64,000 bases of DNA. Origin: Kappaphycus alvarezii (taxonomy: Eukaryota; Rhodophyta; Florideophyceae; Gigartinales; Solieriaceae). Numbering within the stretch: the first letter of the stretch is position 1; each line of letters opens with the position of its first letter. Shown in pieces: positions 11,279 through 23,988 of the stretch. The notes under the pieces were generated by a model. The model had not been told where the DNA came from and did not search any database. It was given only the letters and a program-made list of their open reading frames with translations. The stretch covers positions 620,001 through 684,000 of the forward strand of contig NADL03000017.1 of assembly GCA_002205965.3 (NCBI GenBank), written 5' to 3'. The position numbers and the translations under genes are program-made.

Positions 11279-14200
11279 CTACGCTGGCCATGCCAGAAGT
11301 TCCAGATTTTCGACTAGACTGGTGTCCGCCCTCGGCCTCCGACGTCTGTTGACATCCACATCTTCCCTTGCAGTAACCACTCCAGACCTCTGAGCCAGCG
11401 TTCTCTCTCTGGTTCGTGAATTGTTGATCCTGTACACATCCGGGCTGCTCATTCTTCTCGTGTCATGTTCCAGCTCAACCTTTGGCCTAGAGCCATAAGT
11501 TTCCGGTGATATCACGTGATGGCGTCCGGACTGAGTATCCTTTCCTCTCCTCCTAGTTGCCTCTCTCGGTCTTCCTTCACCCTCGCCGTGAGTAATCCAG
11601 TTTCTCGAATCCTCAGTGGTGTTATACGGCTGCGTATTCGCCTGGCTAAAGGGAGGTGGTCCGTTTCTCCGAACAACAAAGCTGTTACCCATCTGCTGCG
11701 CCCCGCCGTATTTTGGCTCGGAGTTCCCACTCACTCTTTTTCATCATCGCGCCGCGTTCTCCTCTCTCTAATGAGAGCCTCGTGGTGTGATTCCCTGTTG
11801 CCATTGCCATGTCCGGGATAACCCCCGTCATTCTCCCTCTGGAGGCCAGATGAATGGTGGCTAGAGTTCGTGGTACGTGAGGATGACCTACTGCTTTGCT
11901 TTCTCGTGCTAGTCCGCCCCTCGTGTGATGACTGGTTCTATAAGGGCCTCCCATCTCATGTATTCTAACCGGCTTTCCGTTTTCGCCTTCACGTGCCGCG
12001 AGATCGAGAGGCGTACATTTGTTTCCCAGATTGCCTGTAGGTTGAAGATGAGGAGGTCTTCGGTCGATGTTGGTTTTCATGATCAACCCTGCGTCGATCA
12101 ACAAACTGCTGGTGCGACTAAGCCTTCAGTTTGCCCTCCTCTTCATGCTTTTGTTGGAGTTTCGCTGAGTACGGCTGGTAGCTGAAAGGGTCAGGGCTGT
12201 ATGCCGATGAGGTCGAGTGTCCGCGATACGGTCGTGGTCTTGATGCCGTCCGAACCCGATGTTCTCGCGTGTTTTTGCTCTCCTGGCATTCGGGTTCTTT
12301 CAGTGCCTCCGTTATCTGAATTCGACTTCCTGCATAACCGCATGCCTCATCTCCACTCCGACTATCCTCTGACGGTCCACGATTCTTGGGCTCAGACGAA
12401 CTACCACTGGGAGGAAGGACTGGAAACCGCTCCGACGCGAACAGGATCGTGTGGACGACACCGACGGGCTGCGACCGTAGACAAGGTCACAAGATCGCCT
12501 GCACTCTTCCTCGTAGACACAACTGCAATTGCATTGACAGAAAACGTCAATATCTGTTGCATGAGGATCACTCCAGTCGCTGTGGAATCGGCGAGGGCTC
12601 GCACTGCTCAGACGAGAAGGAGACATGGGCTTATTGCGACTGAACAACGCTGAGTTTTTGAAAATGTGCGGCTGCTGTTGAGCGCTCTCGGAGCTGTCCG
12701 ACAAGTCGTCACGCTGTTCTTGCATTTGCCGTGCACTAATCTTGGATCCCTGTTCTGATACCTTGGAGCACCATTCGTGGAGGAATTATTCTGAAGTCAT
12801 CGGGGACCCCGCTTACGGTCTTGTGAGTGCTCACGCTTTCATCTGCAAGCGATGTCAGACCAGTGGACTGAGTGTCGGCATCTATATCTCGATCTTTCGA
12901 TATAAGATACGATAGTGCGTCTCCCGTAGATGACGTTAGATTCTGTCCTGTGGCGCCAGTGGCCGAGTTGGTCACCCCCAAGTAATTATCGACCCGTGCG
13001 GAACTCGCAATGTTAGTACCGAATGGTTTGGAGCTCCCTCCCATGATCGTCCACTATTCTGACCAGGATACCGCTGCTCTCAGTTGAAGAACTGGGAAAT
13101 GCGAATAGTCCAGACCGCAGCTGGGGGCTCCTCGAGGCACGTGCGGCATTGATAGTGCTGAAATCAATCCCTCCCAGCATAGCAGGGGGCTCTGTTTCAT
13201 CAGCAATGAGGATCTGGGGATCTGGGGAATGCTTGCCGTGGACACCCGAGGTATGCGAAGAGACATCACTGGATACTCCGTTCGCAGCCGGGTCTAAACC
13301 ATGTGCGGCAGGATCTGGCCCTTTTACTCTCCCTTGAGGTTTTTTCAAGTCCATCGGCGTAGAACTTCCTGATCTTGATCCCAGTGACCTCTCAAGCGTG
13401 CTGGAAAGATCCGAGCTAATTCTGCTGGTAACCGGATCAGAACTATCAGCACTCCTCATTCTCTGCATTACTGGTTGAAATGTACCGCTTCCATCTGTTT
13501 CCCTCAAGCTTGGTACAACACTTTTCTTCACTGGAGCTACGGATGAAGAATCAATTACATGCGACTTCCCGCTTTGCCGTGGTCGATCCTCCCTCGGTCG
13601 ATCTTGTCTGGACTTGTCTAGGGGCCTTCTCCACCCTTCCTCCTCGCTCCGCGTCGCTTCTCTTCTGCGAGGTGATTCTGATCGACCACCCGTGGCTTTC
13701 GCAAAGCCAATCTTATTCCCACGCCTTTCATCCTGTTCTACGTAGGCCCTTGGCCGATCCTTCTTCTCCGTTCTCGTAATCTTTTCTTCCTTCATTACAT
13801 TCTTCCTAGCTACCGGCTTGGTCGACGGAGGTTTCCGTCTTCTCTGATCCCTTCCAAGTAATGCTTTCGGCACAAAACTCCAAGATACAGTGCGTCGAGG
13901 TGCTTCCCGCTGTGGCCGTCCTCTTCGAATTTCAAAACTTGGAGCACGTGACGTAGACTTTGGATTGTCCCTTCCTTTCGAGTTACTACTGAAAAATTCC
14001 TTATCTCCACCCAACACTCGATCACCGGCCCTCCCTCTATTTTTCGGCGGGGGTGGCGGAGCGGTAACAGAGGCCACGGTAGACGCTGCGACCTGGTCCG
14101 AGCAAAACAGCCATTGCCACAAATTCCTTCGTTTGCGAGTAAGAGCAGGTAACAAACCTGAGCGAGGTAGGCACGACTAGCATTGCGTGGGGCACGGGAA

Positions 14201-14806
14201 TGGTGGTCATTGAAGGACGCGTGTGAAGGCGGTGGGCAGGGTTTGAGCTAGAAATATGAGGAACCGAGAGTTTCGAGCGCCAAGTAGATCATCTACAACT
14301 GCATCTTCGGAGATACTCTCTGAAAGTGCCGGAGGGTAACGAAAGGCAGGACGATTATTGACATCTGATGATCGATTGGAAGTAGAGCGCATGGTGTTGG
14401 TCGGGCCTGAATAATCCTTGGTAAAAAATGCGGCGGCAGATACTTTACCCGGAGAGGCTGAGTGCAGAAGAGGTTGACGCTGGTCACTCTGGGCAGTCCG
14501 AAGCGAAGACAAAGAGACCCACGAGGAGGTGTCCGACCAAAAGGAGGATTCGGAGCCCAGAGAACCGGCATATTCGAATGAACGAGGTACTTGGAGGAGT
14601 GAGTTGGGTGGAGCGTTGGAATCGTTGGCCCAGACACGGGCGAAGCGGTAGTTTGCAGGAGAAAAGGCGGGGGCATGGGTGTTTGGGACGAAACGGGGGA
14701 TGACGGCGGTACCACGCTGTGAAGGTTTGCGGAGCTGGTATATGACATATGGATCTGAAGCGGCGGCCGTTGAGGCATTTGAGGCTGTGGTGGCAGCTTC
14801 CGCCAT
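11279..14806 (-). pseudogene. Long arginine/serine-rich disordered protein gene, frame-broken (possible host gene)
   Basis: The minus strand starts at an ATG (MAEAATTASNASTAAASDPY) and stays open for 199 codons to 14207. After two in-frame stops the same frame continues for 380 codons (13013-14155). Coding-like sequence then goes on in other frames: 12736-13044, 12312-12760, about 12120-12330 (AYSPDPFSYQPYSAKLQQKH), about 11730-11960 (NQSSHEGRTSTRKQSSRSSS) and 11279-11734. The predicted protein is very rich in Arg, Ser, Asp and Glu, with Pro-Pro and RRR/RE runs and no transmembrane segment, so it should be disordered and perhaps RNA- or chromatin-associated. I recognise no domain. A CAG at about 14163 just before the second block could be a splice acceptor, so some breaks may be short introns. 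The in-frame stops and several frame changes otherwise point to a decaying gene. No transposon motif is visible. Confidence 0.5.
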
Positions 14807-15200
14807 GTTGACGAGGGGGAGTGACTTGGACGTTGCTTGGGTTGAGGGAGAGGGTGGCGGGGTGAGTTGTTGGCCCTAACGGAGGGGTACTAGTAGTAAA
14901 GAATGGCGGTAAGGATGGGCAGCAGAAGGTAGCGATGGGTTGTTCTTGTGATGCGGCAGAAAGTAGTGAGACTGGTGAACGACGGAAAGCGGGTGTCGGG
15001 GCAACGGCGAGGCTGGATTTGTAAGCGAAGGGAGGCATGAGAAGGAACGCAAGGGAAACTAGTTATTCCACTGATGGTGTAGGCAAAAACCGTATTGGAA
15101 TGTTTTCGGGAAGTTGGACTGGGCGATTTGTGGGCTGTCCGACGAGACAATCACAAACAAATAAACTGACAGAGCCACTGTGGCATGAAATAACAAAAAA
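14807..15200 (-). promoter_or_regulatory. Putative upstream region of the 11.3-14.8 kb gene
   Basis: This is the sequence just upstream of the candidate ATG at 14806. Open frames on the minus strand here (14484-15038, 14890-15150) are Pro/Ser/Thr-rich and read as non-coding C-rich DNA. No TATA box or other promoter element is clear; the call rests on position only. Confidence 0.2.
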
Positions 15201-16971
15201 ATGAACCAATCAGCCCACCCGTATAATTTGATCGCTAGGGAACGTCACTCGCCGAACGTGGCAGAAGGAAATTCCATTCAACAACTGGACAGAAAAAGTC
15301 CAGCTCAGTACTGTCCTGTACAGTACTGTGCTGTACGCCGCACTACACTCCTCTTACATAGTCTTTGTACAGAATTAGTTCATTTTACAAAATTCATGAT
15401 ATGAAGTACAGTATGTCAGCCCTTCTCAAATACCTGGATTATTTCATGAACAATTTGCTTCTCTGCACTGTAGTTTCCTGGGAAACGTCTACCTCCCAAG
15501 TAAATTTAAAATTTTAAAATACTGCTTAAATTTTAAAAAATTTTAAGGCTTTAAAATCCCATCAATGTTAAACATACATATTCATGTTAGAGCGAAACGG
15601 AACAAGAGCTAAAGGATCTGAGAATTAGACAAAAAGTTTTGCTGGGCGGGCCTTGTCTACACGTGCAAGCTCTTTGTTAACTTTTGTATGCCTCTGTGTA
15701 CAGTATTCACTTACAAAGATTGATAAAGCATTACAATAACGGTCCGCAGCCAAAGAACCCCAAGTGATGATTTGAGGGAAATATTTCAAATATTAGACCA
15801 ACTTGAGACTTTATGCAGCTCCATCCCACCAACTTGCAAACATCTTGATGCTTTTGACAAACTCTTTTAAACTGTACAGTGTAATGCTCATGTGACTACT
15901 GTAAAAAGTAGTACATTAATACTGTAAGGCCTACTTGACAACTCTATCTAATGCATCCTTATGATACTGAAGCACAATTTTGGTGAAAACAGATGACCGA
16001 TGCTTCCTGCGGAGGCGAGGCGACAGTTGCTTCATTACACTTTTACTCTCCGTGCATTTCATTGTTTCGATGTGCTGTGTTCATTGCTCATGGGTCGAAC
16101 ATTTTACTTTCACCTGACAAGGGGCCTACGGGAGCCACAAGTGCCGGGGGAATGAGCAGTGCCGTGATGCAAGATGGAACCCAAGAAGCAACCACGTTTG
16201 TCTGTACTGCGACGTTGATTTGCAGGCGATGGCATCAACGCTGTCAGTAATGGAAACTTCACAGCTCTACCTAGCAGTAACCGTAGCTACGATAAGAGTC
16301 CACATTGCTTCTCTCTGACACAATCCTCAAGAAAAATGGTCACTAACAGGACTGGAATATCAAAGTACTGACTTGATGATGCCAAACTGTAAGGTTCAAA
16401 ATCTGGAACCTGCAAGTTTGCTTCCCGCCTAACCAGTCCAGAAGTTTTGGATCTCGGCTTCTCAAGAGATCCGCCCGCGCGACATTTGCGGCGGACTGCT
16501 TGCTGTATCAATGCATTCAATTCAATTTGCCCTTCGCATGTTGCAATCCATAGCCCTTCGCTACTTCCGGCCTCACTGTCCAGCACTGCTGCTGATACTA
16601 CAGCTCTATAAAGAGTATCGTATGTAGTACAGTACAGTACTGCGCTTCCTAGCTAGTGTCGGAGAGAACTAGTATTAGGTCGACGGCTTACGTTAGCACG
16701 TACTTCACGTACTGTACAGTACAGCATACCAAAAAGAGTCGGCGTGCGTCCTCTCATTGGAGTTACGGACATCGAAAAATAGGAGCATTTCTTTTGCAAG
16801 AGGCTCTTATCGGGCCAAGCATGCTTAAACCCCAAAGGCGTGAAAGAGAAGGGAGCGGCATGCTTCTGGAGCAAGTTCACCTTTGCTATTTCAGCCAACC
16901 ACGATACAATGAGGAGCCGCGCAAAGGAAGTTGCCTCGTATTTTCAAGTCAATCTGTTGACACGCTTTATC

Positions 16972-16997
16972 GGAGTAGACATGTTCAGGTCTACTCC
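16972..16997. repeat. Perfect 9-bp inverted repeat (hairpin)
   Basis: GGAGTAGAC, an 8-base loop, then GTCTACTCC. There is no T-run after it and no gene beside it, so I do not call it a terminator. Confidence 0.6.
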
Positions 16998-17109
16998 TTC
17001 CATCGTGGACAGTCATGAAGAGCGTTTGTCGTACCGCACAGTACCCTACATCCATAAAGCAGTAAATATTTTGGATATTGGTTTAAAAATTAGAGCTCAA
17101 GTGCTATAC

Positions 17110-17131
17110 GTACCGTATAAACGTACGGTAC
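17110..17131. repeat. GTACCGTA/TACGGTAC inverted repeat
   Basis: An 8-bp perfect stem (GTACCGTA with TACGGTAC) around six bases. It is the longest of the GTAC-type palindromes in this spacer and is followed by another GTACCGTAC at about 17152. Confidence 0.6.
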
Positions 17132-20100
17132 TTGCGATAGTCCTCGCCAGTACCGTACATTGCCGATGACGGATCCGCTCTCTACTACGGAACCCGTCTA
17201 GTAGATGCTGTGGTTTTCGACCATTTAGAGCTACAACACAGCAGGTACTACTGACCGACTAGCTACTAACCAAATTGGTTGCCCGAAATCACTGATTGCC
17301 TGTCGCACTTTTTTTGAAAACTTATGCCAATATGTTCTAAATCCGCAGACTTCCTAGATTTGAATTGTTTTCTACACTACTCCCGTTTACCATGGAAGCA
17401 TAGTAAGGAGCGTCATTGATGCTCATGGCAGCTTGGGTCTGCTGTTAGTCTATCAATACTTGGTTTGACTTCAAATTTCAAATTCAACATGGATCTGCCA
17501 CCTCGGACCTCCATCGCTTAACCTCAGCACTGCTGATTATCTGCTGCACAGTACTGTATGTGTGAATAACAGCAAAAAAACCTGTCGAGCAATACTGTAC
17601 AGGACTATCTACCTCATGCTTGTGTAACTTTGCATCTGTGGCAACGGTCCCTAAAGCTTGCAAGCCCCAGCTGCAGCAATCTACAGCACTCTCGTCACAA
17701 ACTATACCATACCGTACCATACCGTACTGTAAAGGCAATTGTGCTCATACTGTCGTTTTGATCTGATAGATTTTGGAACAAATGAATAATCCTCATGAGA
17801 AAAGCTGCCCAGGGCCTACTGTAGCTTTGCTTCCAGCCGACACATTTTGTGATTCCTCCGATCACCCTAATCATTAATTATATCAATTATTCAATTTAAA
17901 ACCGTCAAAACAAGAGTTTTGTATTTTCATGCCTTGTACAGTATATATGTACAGTTTATTCGCAAATAATTAGGATTCCTTGCGGAATAATTACAAATAT
18001 TTCAAATCTCCTGCCTTTGCACTTACCGTCTCTTTCTAACTATAAAAAAATTAATATTCCCACACGTCTAAACTTGTAAAAAAACGAATATTTACTGTGT
18101 AACTTGATCCTTGCTTGTAGTACTGAACAGCATTGCAAGATTACGATTTGCAACGGGCCAAAAACATATACTGAACAAACGAGGAATGCATGCGCCTCAA
18201 GTTGGTGCCTTCCACTGGCGCTTGCAAGCCTCTCTGGCCCAATATTTCCCGCCTTTTCAAGATTTCTAAATGTCTTATGAGTTGAGAAACTTAAGATTAT
18301 CATAATCTTGGACTATCTGCGGTACAATACTTCCTTTCAAAGTCACTCCACAACTAGCCTCTCTCTGGCCATGAAGGAACCACAACATCCTGATTCTGCA
18401 CAAAAGATAACAATGAAGCAGTGCAAACGCCGCTTAGCCATCAATTTCAAAAAGATCGAATGTGAGCGCGGGGAACTGCTTTTCAGAAGTTGTTACTCGT
18501 TCTTTTCAATCGGATCTTCTACAAAATTGGCGATGCAATTTACTATCCTTCACCACGGTCAATAGTGGACGTGTAGACTGACAATTATTTAGGGGGCCCG
18601 AGCGCAGTAGAGTTGAGCTGCCATGGCCTGTATTGAGTACCCTCAAGGTAACAAGCATCAATAAGGCTGTTTCTGGGGGCTCATCGTAGACCAAAGATCC
18701 TGCGCTGTGCCACATGCAGCCCATGATAGTCAAAGGACAGTGGATCACGTTCCATAGCACCTGCTGGGGCTTGTAAGCCTGGATAGATTCAAATCGAGAT
18801 TTGAAATTACAATTAGAAAATTCTCACTTTTATTGGAGAAAAATACAATAGGCAGTACCTCATAAAACAGACCATAGTTTGCCATTCGACAACCGCAGAT
18901 CCAGTCAACGCACAACAGCCATTTGGGAATTATGCAAATAATAATATTTTTACTCATAATGTTTCTGGATACCTGCGCAGTAACAGGCTCTCCATTTTCT
19001 GTTAATGCTTAATTTTTTTTTTAAATTCTTCAATTTCGAGTTAATGTTAAGGAAAATTCCAAATCTAATATTCTCTGCCCTATTTGAGCAATGTAATTGA
19101 GCAACGTCTGATTCTGGAATGAAAGATGTTGCGATAAAGAAAATCCACCAATTGCGGCGACCTGCTCGCCATTATTTTATAAACCAATTTCTGGCCATGC
19201 TGACAACAGAATGTTCAGCGGGGAATAACCTTCGTCCAAACTTTGCCACTGGTGGACTCCAAAGACTGCCACTCTCGATACTTGCGTGTGCACAGAAACT
19301 ATCACTTAGTCTCGAATGCTGTTGATATGTGGCTGAACATTTGCTACTCCACTCATTTGTAGAGTGAGAATGACTTTACGGCTTGTTATCAAGGGTCCAG
19401 TGTGCAGAAAGTAGCACTATCGCCGTCACCTGGAGATGTCTTTAGTCTAGCCACTTCCTTCATGGCGCAGGTGTGTGAACACACTGTAAGGTTCTCTCCC
19501 CATAGTACTGCACAGTTTTAAGGGCGACAATCCTATTTATAATATTTAACATATACATTGTGTAGACGTTGGTGCATTTGTGTGTAACATGGGCTTTGCT
19601 GAACAAATCTTTCAAGTTTAGTTCATGAGAAGAACTCGCTGCTTTCAGTTCTTTTCGGGGGCCTATGGCCTAAAATTATTGTTGGACATTTTGTAACAAG
19701 TTTGGCCACAATAGAGCTGACATTGCTTCCATCTCCTTTCTCGGCGCGGCTCCGTATTGCCATTTACATGGCCCTAAGCTGCAAGCCGTATGAACACGTG
19801 CACATGTACTGTAAATCAGACTGAAATTGGCATACCTGCCCTTAGTGCGAATTTCAGATTTTGCTGCAGGAAAATCTTGATTCTGCACTCTCACATACAT
19901 ATTATAAAAAAATAAAAGAAAGTCGTTTGCCCGCCTCGAGAGGCAGTTCTAAATTTTCGAATCTCTAATGTCATGCCACTAACGCGAGTTGCCGGCGAGT
20001 TGCCGGCGGCGCCGGGAATATCCTAGATTAAGGATATTCCCGGAGGATCCAAAAGTTGGAACACGAGCTGTCCAGGCGAATGGTCCCCCTTCCCTGGACC

Positions 20101-20291
20101 ATTCCCGCGATACACGGACCTTGGTTTCCAGTTTCAGCTCCTTGCTTTTGACTCGCTAGGAGCCGCATGATCTGATACCATTCGTTTCCTTGAACGCTTT
20201 TTCGACCAAGCTGCGAAGAAATGTCACGTCTCCCACCATCTTTCGCACCCGCATATATCAACGCTTGAGTTGTATCATATGGTCGTCGGTA

Positions 20292-20391
20292 GCGATGGCC
20301 ATCATTTCGCGCGTTCCACTGCACGTGACCGATGTGGATCATCCAAGTAGATCTTAATCTTAATGGGCGGTCAGGCAGTGTATACTCGAAA
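20292..20391 (-). repeat. Dispersed repeat pair, copy 1 (coding-like)
   Basis: About 100 bp resemble 37098-37201. On the minus strand the two copies encode STWMIHIGHVQWNARNDGHR and SKWMVNIGHVQWGTGNDGHR, preceded by YTLPDR and CTLTDR. An open frame of 168 codons surrounds this copy (20028-20534), and the sequence beyond the repeat is not shared. I do not recognise the protein. Conservation of the reading frame suggests a piece of an unknown element or gene family. Confidence 0.6.
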
Positions 20392-20793
20392 TGACAGATG
20401 AGTAAATTATATACAAAGCAGCACCAGCATTGAGCGATGATATTGAACTGAAAATTTGAGAGCAATACCAAACTAGAAATCAGCGACTGCAAGCACATCT
20501 TGTCGCTGATCGACGGCTTTGAAGACGCTCGCATTTGGTGCCACCTTCACCGGGTGTGTGCCTTGGTTATATGCCCCAACTCGTGGTGAAGCTAACACCG
20601 CGGAATGTGACCACTGGCATAGCACCGAGGTTTGAAAAGAGCAATTTGAATTCTAATCACGCTGTAATAATGTCCCGATGACCGGTGCAGTCTGACAGCA
20701 GATATCCTTACATATCCTTACCTCTCCGCTACGGCGGCCACGGCCTCGCACCAATGGCGACGCTCGATTTCGCAGAAGATACTGGAGAAAAAG

Positions 20794-21850
20794 TTGATAC
20801 CGAGCAGCTGCCAAGCTCTGAGGAGACGAGCGGCTGAACATCGTGCTCATAGATATGTTGGAGTGGATAGGCACTTCCAGGAGTATGTCCGACGGCTCTA
20901 TCCGTCCTTCGCAAACAGATACGGCGGTCTTCCGGAAATACTGACACCAGCTAGCATTGCTGCTAAGCGCGAAAAATTCACACAAAACTCTCTATCAAGC
21001 CTGATGCGAGTCGGCGGCAAATTCCTTCTGGAAAGATGATGAATGGGCGAGGTTGCCCAAGTCCCAACGCATTCGTATACTGATACTCTGCGAAGGGTCC
21101 GCTGCCGCGAATACTTGTAGACCCGTACAGCAACCTTCCTCACTGCGCATCCGTCCGTGGTCAACCGAGCATTCAAAGAGATTTGGAAAGTGATGCTGCA
21201 CCATCACCTGAGAGTTCCCGAGTTTGATGATACCGCTCCGTTGCGGTGCGTGGAGTGCCACAGGGCAATGGATCACTGAGGAGACCATGCGGCCAGACCT
21301 ATGCAACAAAGGCCTCGGATGGACCAACCGGCGCACGGCAGTAGTGAAAGTATTTGGCCGGGAGCGGTTTATGGCAGCGGGAGTTGACGTCCAAAACAAG
21401 GTTAAGTACCTACTCCTTGGATGCAACGCGCAACCAGCGGACATTCTGGTACACTCGCGCTTTGGCGCATCGAACACCCCACCCCCTCTCCAAGTGGCGT
21501 ACGACATCACCGTTCCGTCGCCATTCCAGGAGAGCTACATGCCAATTGGAGCACGGACGTCGCCAATGCAGCAGAAAAACGGAAGGAGAGGACTCAGTTA
21601 CATCAGAAGCGTTGCTACTCGATTTGTCGGCATGTGCGGCGTCTGTAATATGTTGTGCCCGACAACACGCAGAATTTTGTCACCTGAATTCTTCAGGTTA
21701 TGTGAATGCAAGCCCTCACAATGCCAAAGATATCAATCAAATTCTTCCGGCGTGTTAATAGACGAAGTCCTTTCGCAGCATGAATTACATCATATGCGGA
21801 GCTTCCCTTCAGATCACGCAGAAGTAAAGCAGCCAAGGAAGACAACTTGA
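20794..21850 (+). pseudogene. Orphan C-terminal domain of a reverse-transcriptase-type element
   Basis: The plus frame at 21224-21850 (208 codons, no ATG needed) contains AVVKVFGRERFMAAGVDVQ and QPADILVHSRFG, followed by YDITVPSPFQ. This matches a C-terminal block common in retroelement proteins of algae and animals. There a Cys-rich segment leads to R-H-N-x-V, an AAG-x-x-V box, then RPADIL and D-V-T-V-x-P, which may form a nuclease-like fold. An upstream frame (20794-21039) with RRLYPSFANRYGGLPEI may be the preceding linker. The Cys-rich part is weak and no reverse transcriptase core lies upstream, so this is a truncated relic. Family assignment is from memory of the motif, not from a search. 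Confidence 0.55.
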
Positions 21851-22990
21851 GCCAAGGATTCCAACTGCAAATCACTACATTTCTTCTAGATGGTTTCAAG
21901 GATCTTCACGGGGTTCAAACTTCCAAGTACTTAGAAAAGATAATTGGAAACCCTCAGATCAATGGTCAAGCTTCTCGTTAAGGAATGTGTCAAGTATTCA
22001 ATATGCGTCACACGTGTAAATTGAATGAAGACAACGGGTGTAGCCCAAACTGATTGGGGTGTCGTACCTGTGCGCAGTTGTTCTCCTCTAGGTACAGAAT
22101 CCAGCCAGGCAATGAGAAATCCAACACTCACTACCAGGTACTCACAGGGTGTTTGTTGTCCGTCTTTCTCTCTGGGCACCTGCGATGTAGTACGAAAGTC
22201 CGCCAATGGCGAGGAGAAATTGGGGAGGAGCTGAGGTGTGATCCTTTGGACGGTTGGACGGTAACTGTCCTTTGGTTTGTAAGGCCGGACCGGGATCTGC
22301 GGAATTTTCGAACCAAGAAAACCTAAGTCAAAGGAACTGAAGACACCAGGGGTAAGAGACTGGACAAAAAGATATGTAGCAGTGGGTCAGACGTTCTGAG
22401 TATCTCCTTTGGATTTCCAAAGTTAACGCTGGCAAAATTTCCGCGAAGGCGAAAGTTGGGAGTCAATTTCAGAGCCAACACCGGGGTGGCTATTTTTTAG
22501 GCTTAGTGGCCAGGCAGATAAATAATAGTTAGCCATGTTGGGACTATCGATGGCGGTGCGGTAAGTCAAGTCAATTTCAACCAAGCAATAAATATGAACG
22601 TTAGACATAAGTTACATCGATATTGGGCCCAATAAGTTCCTTTCTCCTGCAAAAATATTAGGTCCAAGTTGGGATCCAGTGGTCCAGACCACAAGCCCTC
22701 GGGCCCAGTCCGGGGGTACAAAGTATCAAGAACGATGATGGTCGGCAGTCGAAAGATACATATTTTCCTATTGCACAGTGCAGTACCTGCTGATAACAGA
22801 GGGCTGACATGTCAAAAAAAATTAGATCAAAAAAGATCACCAAAGCAGCTCTGCCCATAGCAGGACAGCACGAGTGCCAATTGCACTACAATGATATCTA
22901 CTGGATGGGAATAGGTCTATGAAATAGGCGTAAGATTATCGAAGCACCTTACCATTGCGGCAAAGAATTTAAGTACTTCGAATCGAGGAA
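21851..22990. other. Spacer without recognisable gene
   Basis: The open frames at 22025-22326 (plus) and 21931-22206 (minus) overlap one another and lack any known motif. I see no repeats or element ends. Confidence 0.4.
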
Positions 22991-23320
22991 GATTGTCCGC
23001 GAAAATCGAAAAATATGATCGGGCTGCAAAAAATAAAGAAAACGCCAGAATAAAAAAACAGAGAGAACCTGTACCCGTTTTGATAGAGACGAAACAACTG
23101 CAGGCCGACTCAGTGCAGGTGGTAACAACTTCATACGTCATATTGGGAAGCGGAAAGAAAAAGAACAGTCGAGGGAAAATGCTGCATCTCAGAAAAAATT
23201 GAAGATAACTACAAGCGCTGTCAAACTGCAGCAAGCGCGAATCGAGGCATTACTGTTTCATAATGAGACGATGTTGTTTGGCTATTCACAACTCAACGAG
23301 ATATATTCTAAACTATAGAG
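22990..23320 (+). pseudogene. Coiled-coil protein fragment of unknown family
   Basis: A Lys/Glu/Arg-rich frame starting at 22993 (KIEKYDRAAKNKENARIKKQ) appears to continue after a frame change near 23150 as KRKEKEQSRENAASQKKLKI and then ARIEALLFHNETMLFGYSQL, ending in a TAG near 23319. The charged heptad-like pattern suggests a helical N-terminal domain such as those that precede transposase cores, but no core follows. The family is unknown. Confidence 0.35.
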
Positions 23321-23778
23321 TACTTCAACTTGCTTCAGGTGGAAGATCTGCAAGAAAGTCAGAGCCCGTGTAGCATCTCATTTGACTGATGACGTATATT
23401 CCTCACCTGACCAACTTACTTCTTCATACTAAAGTGCTTCTTCTAACGCTGATTGTTCAATAAAAGTAGGTTTCAATAGTATAGAAAACAGTGGGGAGGA
23501 ACAGTTCTGTGCATTAATTACATATGGACTGGTAAAATAGTCTTACTTTGGGTGACTTCACAACAACTCATTAACATAGGTCTCTGTAAAAATCTATTAC
23601 CCTTTGCATCCTGAAAGGGTAAAAAATGGAGTCAAAGGAAAAGGAAACAGACAACTATGCGAGATGGAAGTTTTTTCGACCGACCAAAGTGCTGCAGTAG
23701 ACGTTAACGTACAAGGGAGGGGAATAGTAGCGAAAGAAGAGTTATTGCTCTAGTAAAAAAATTCTAAAGGGGCAGATT

Positions 23779-23988
23779 TTGTCACATGGCTTAGAAAGTA
23801 TAGACCTAATCGAAGGTTTTTGGTTCGAACTTTACTCCGAACATGCCCTTCCTTTCCTAAAGGAAGCAATTTATTCAGCATATGGAGAATTTAATCCAAA
23901 CTTAATCCTACATAAAAGCAATAAAAGCGCCAGAAGGCACAGGAAAAGACTTCATGTGGAAGCAGGTAATTTGGCAAAAAATAATTGA
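23779..23988 (+). pseudogene. Short open frame, possible protein relic
   Basis: The frame (no ATG start within it) contains IEGFWFELYSEHALPFLKEA and then a basic tail. The composition is protein-like and differs from the neighbouring low-complexity frames, but I cannot assign it. It may belong with the fragment at 22990-23320 as pieces of one decayed element. Confidence 0.25.

Larger units (their letters stand above)
15201..20291. other. Long gene-poor spacer with GTAC palindromes
   Basis: No recognisable protein. Frames such as 16287-16586 (minus), 16656-17169 (plus) and 18308-18565 (plus) are open for 80-120 codons but show no domain or coding bias that I trust. The stretch contains GTAC clusters at 15305-15337, 16622-16642, 16705-16725, 17110-17160, 17536-17605 and 17704-17734. 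An A/T-only palindromic run lies at about 15507-15558. Two perfect hairpins are listed separately. Confidence 0.45.

Noticed and set aside
16656-17169. Overlapping plus-strand open frames of 120 and 109 codons as a gene
   Set aside because: No recognised motif, both frames include GTAC repeat sequence, and neither has convincing composition.
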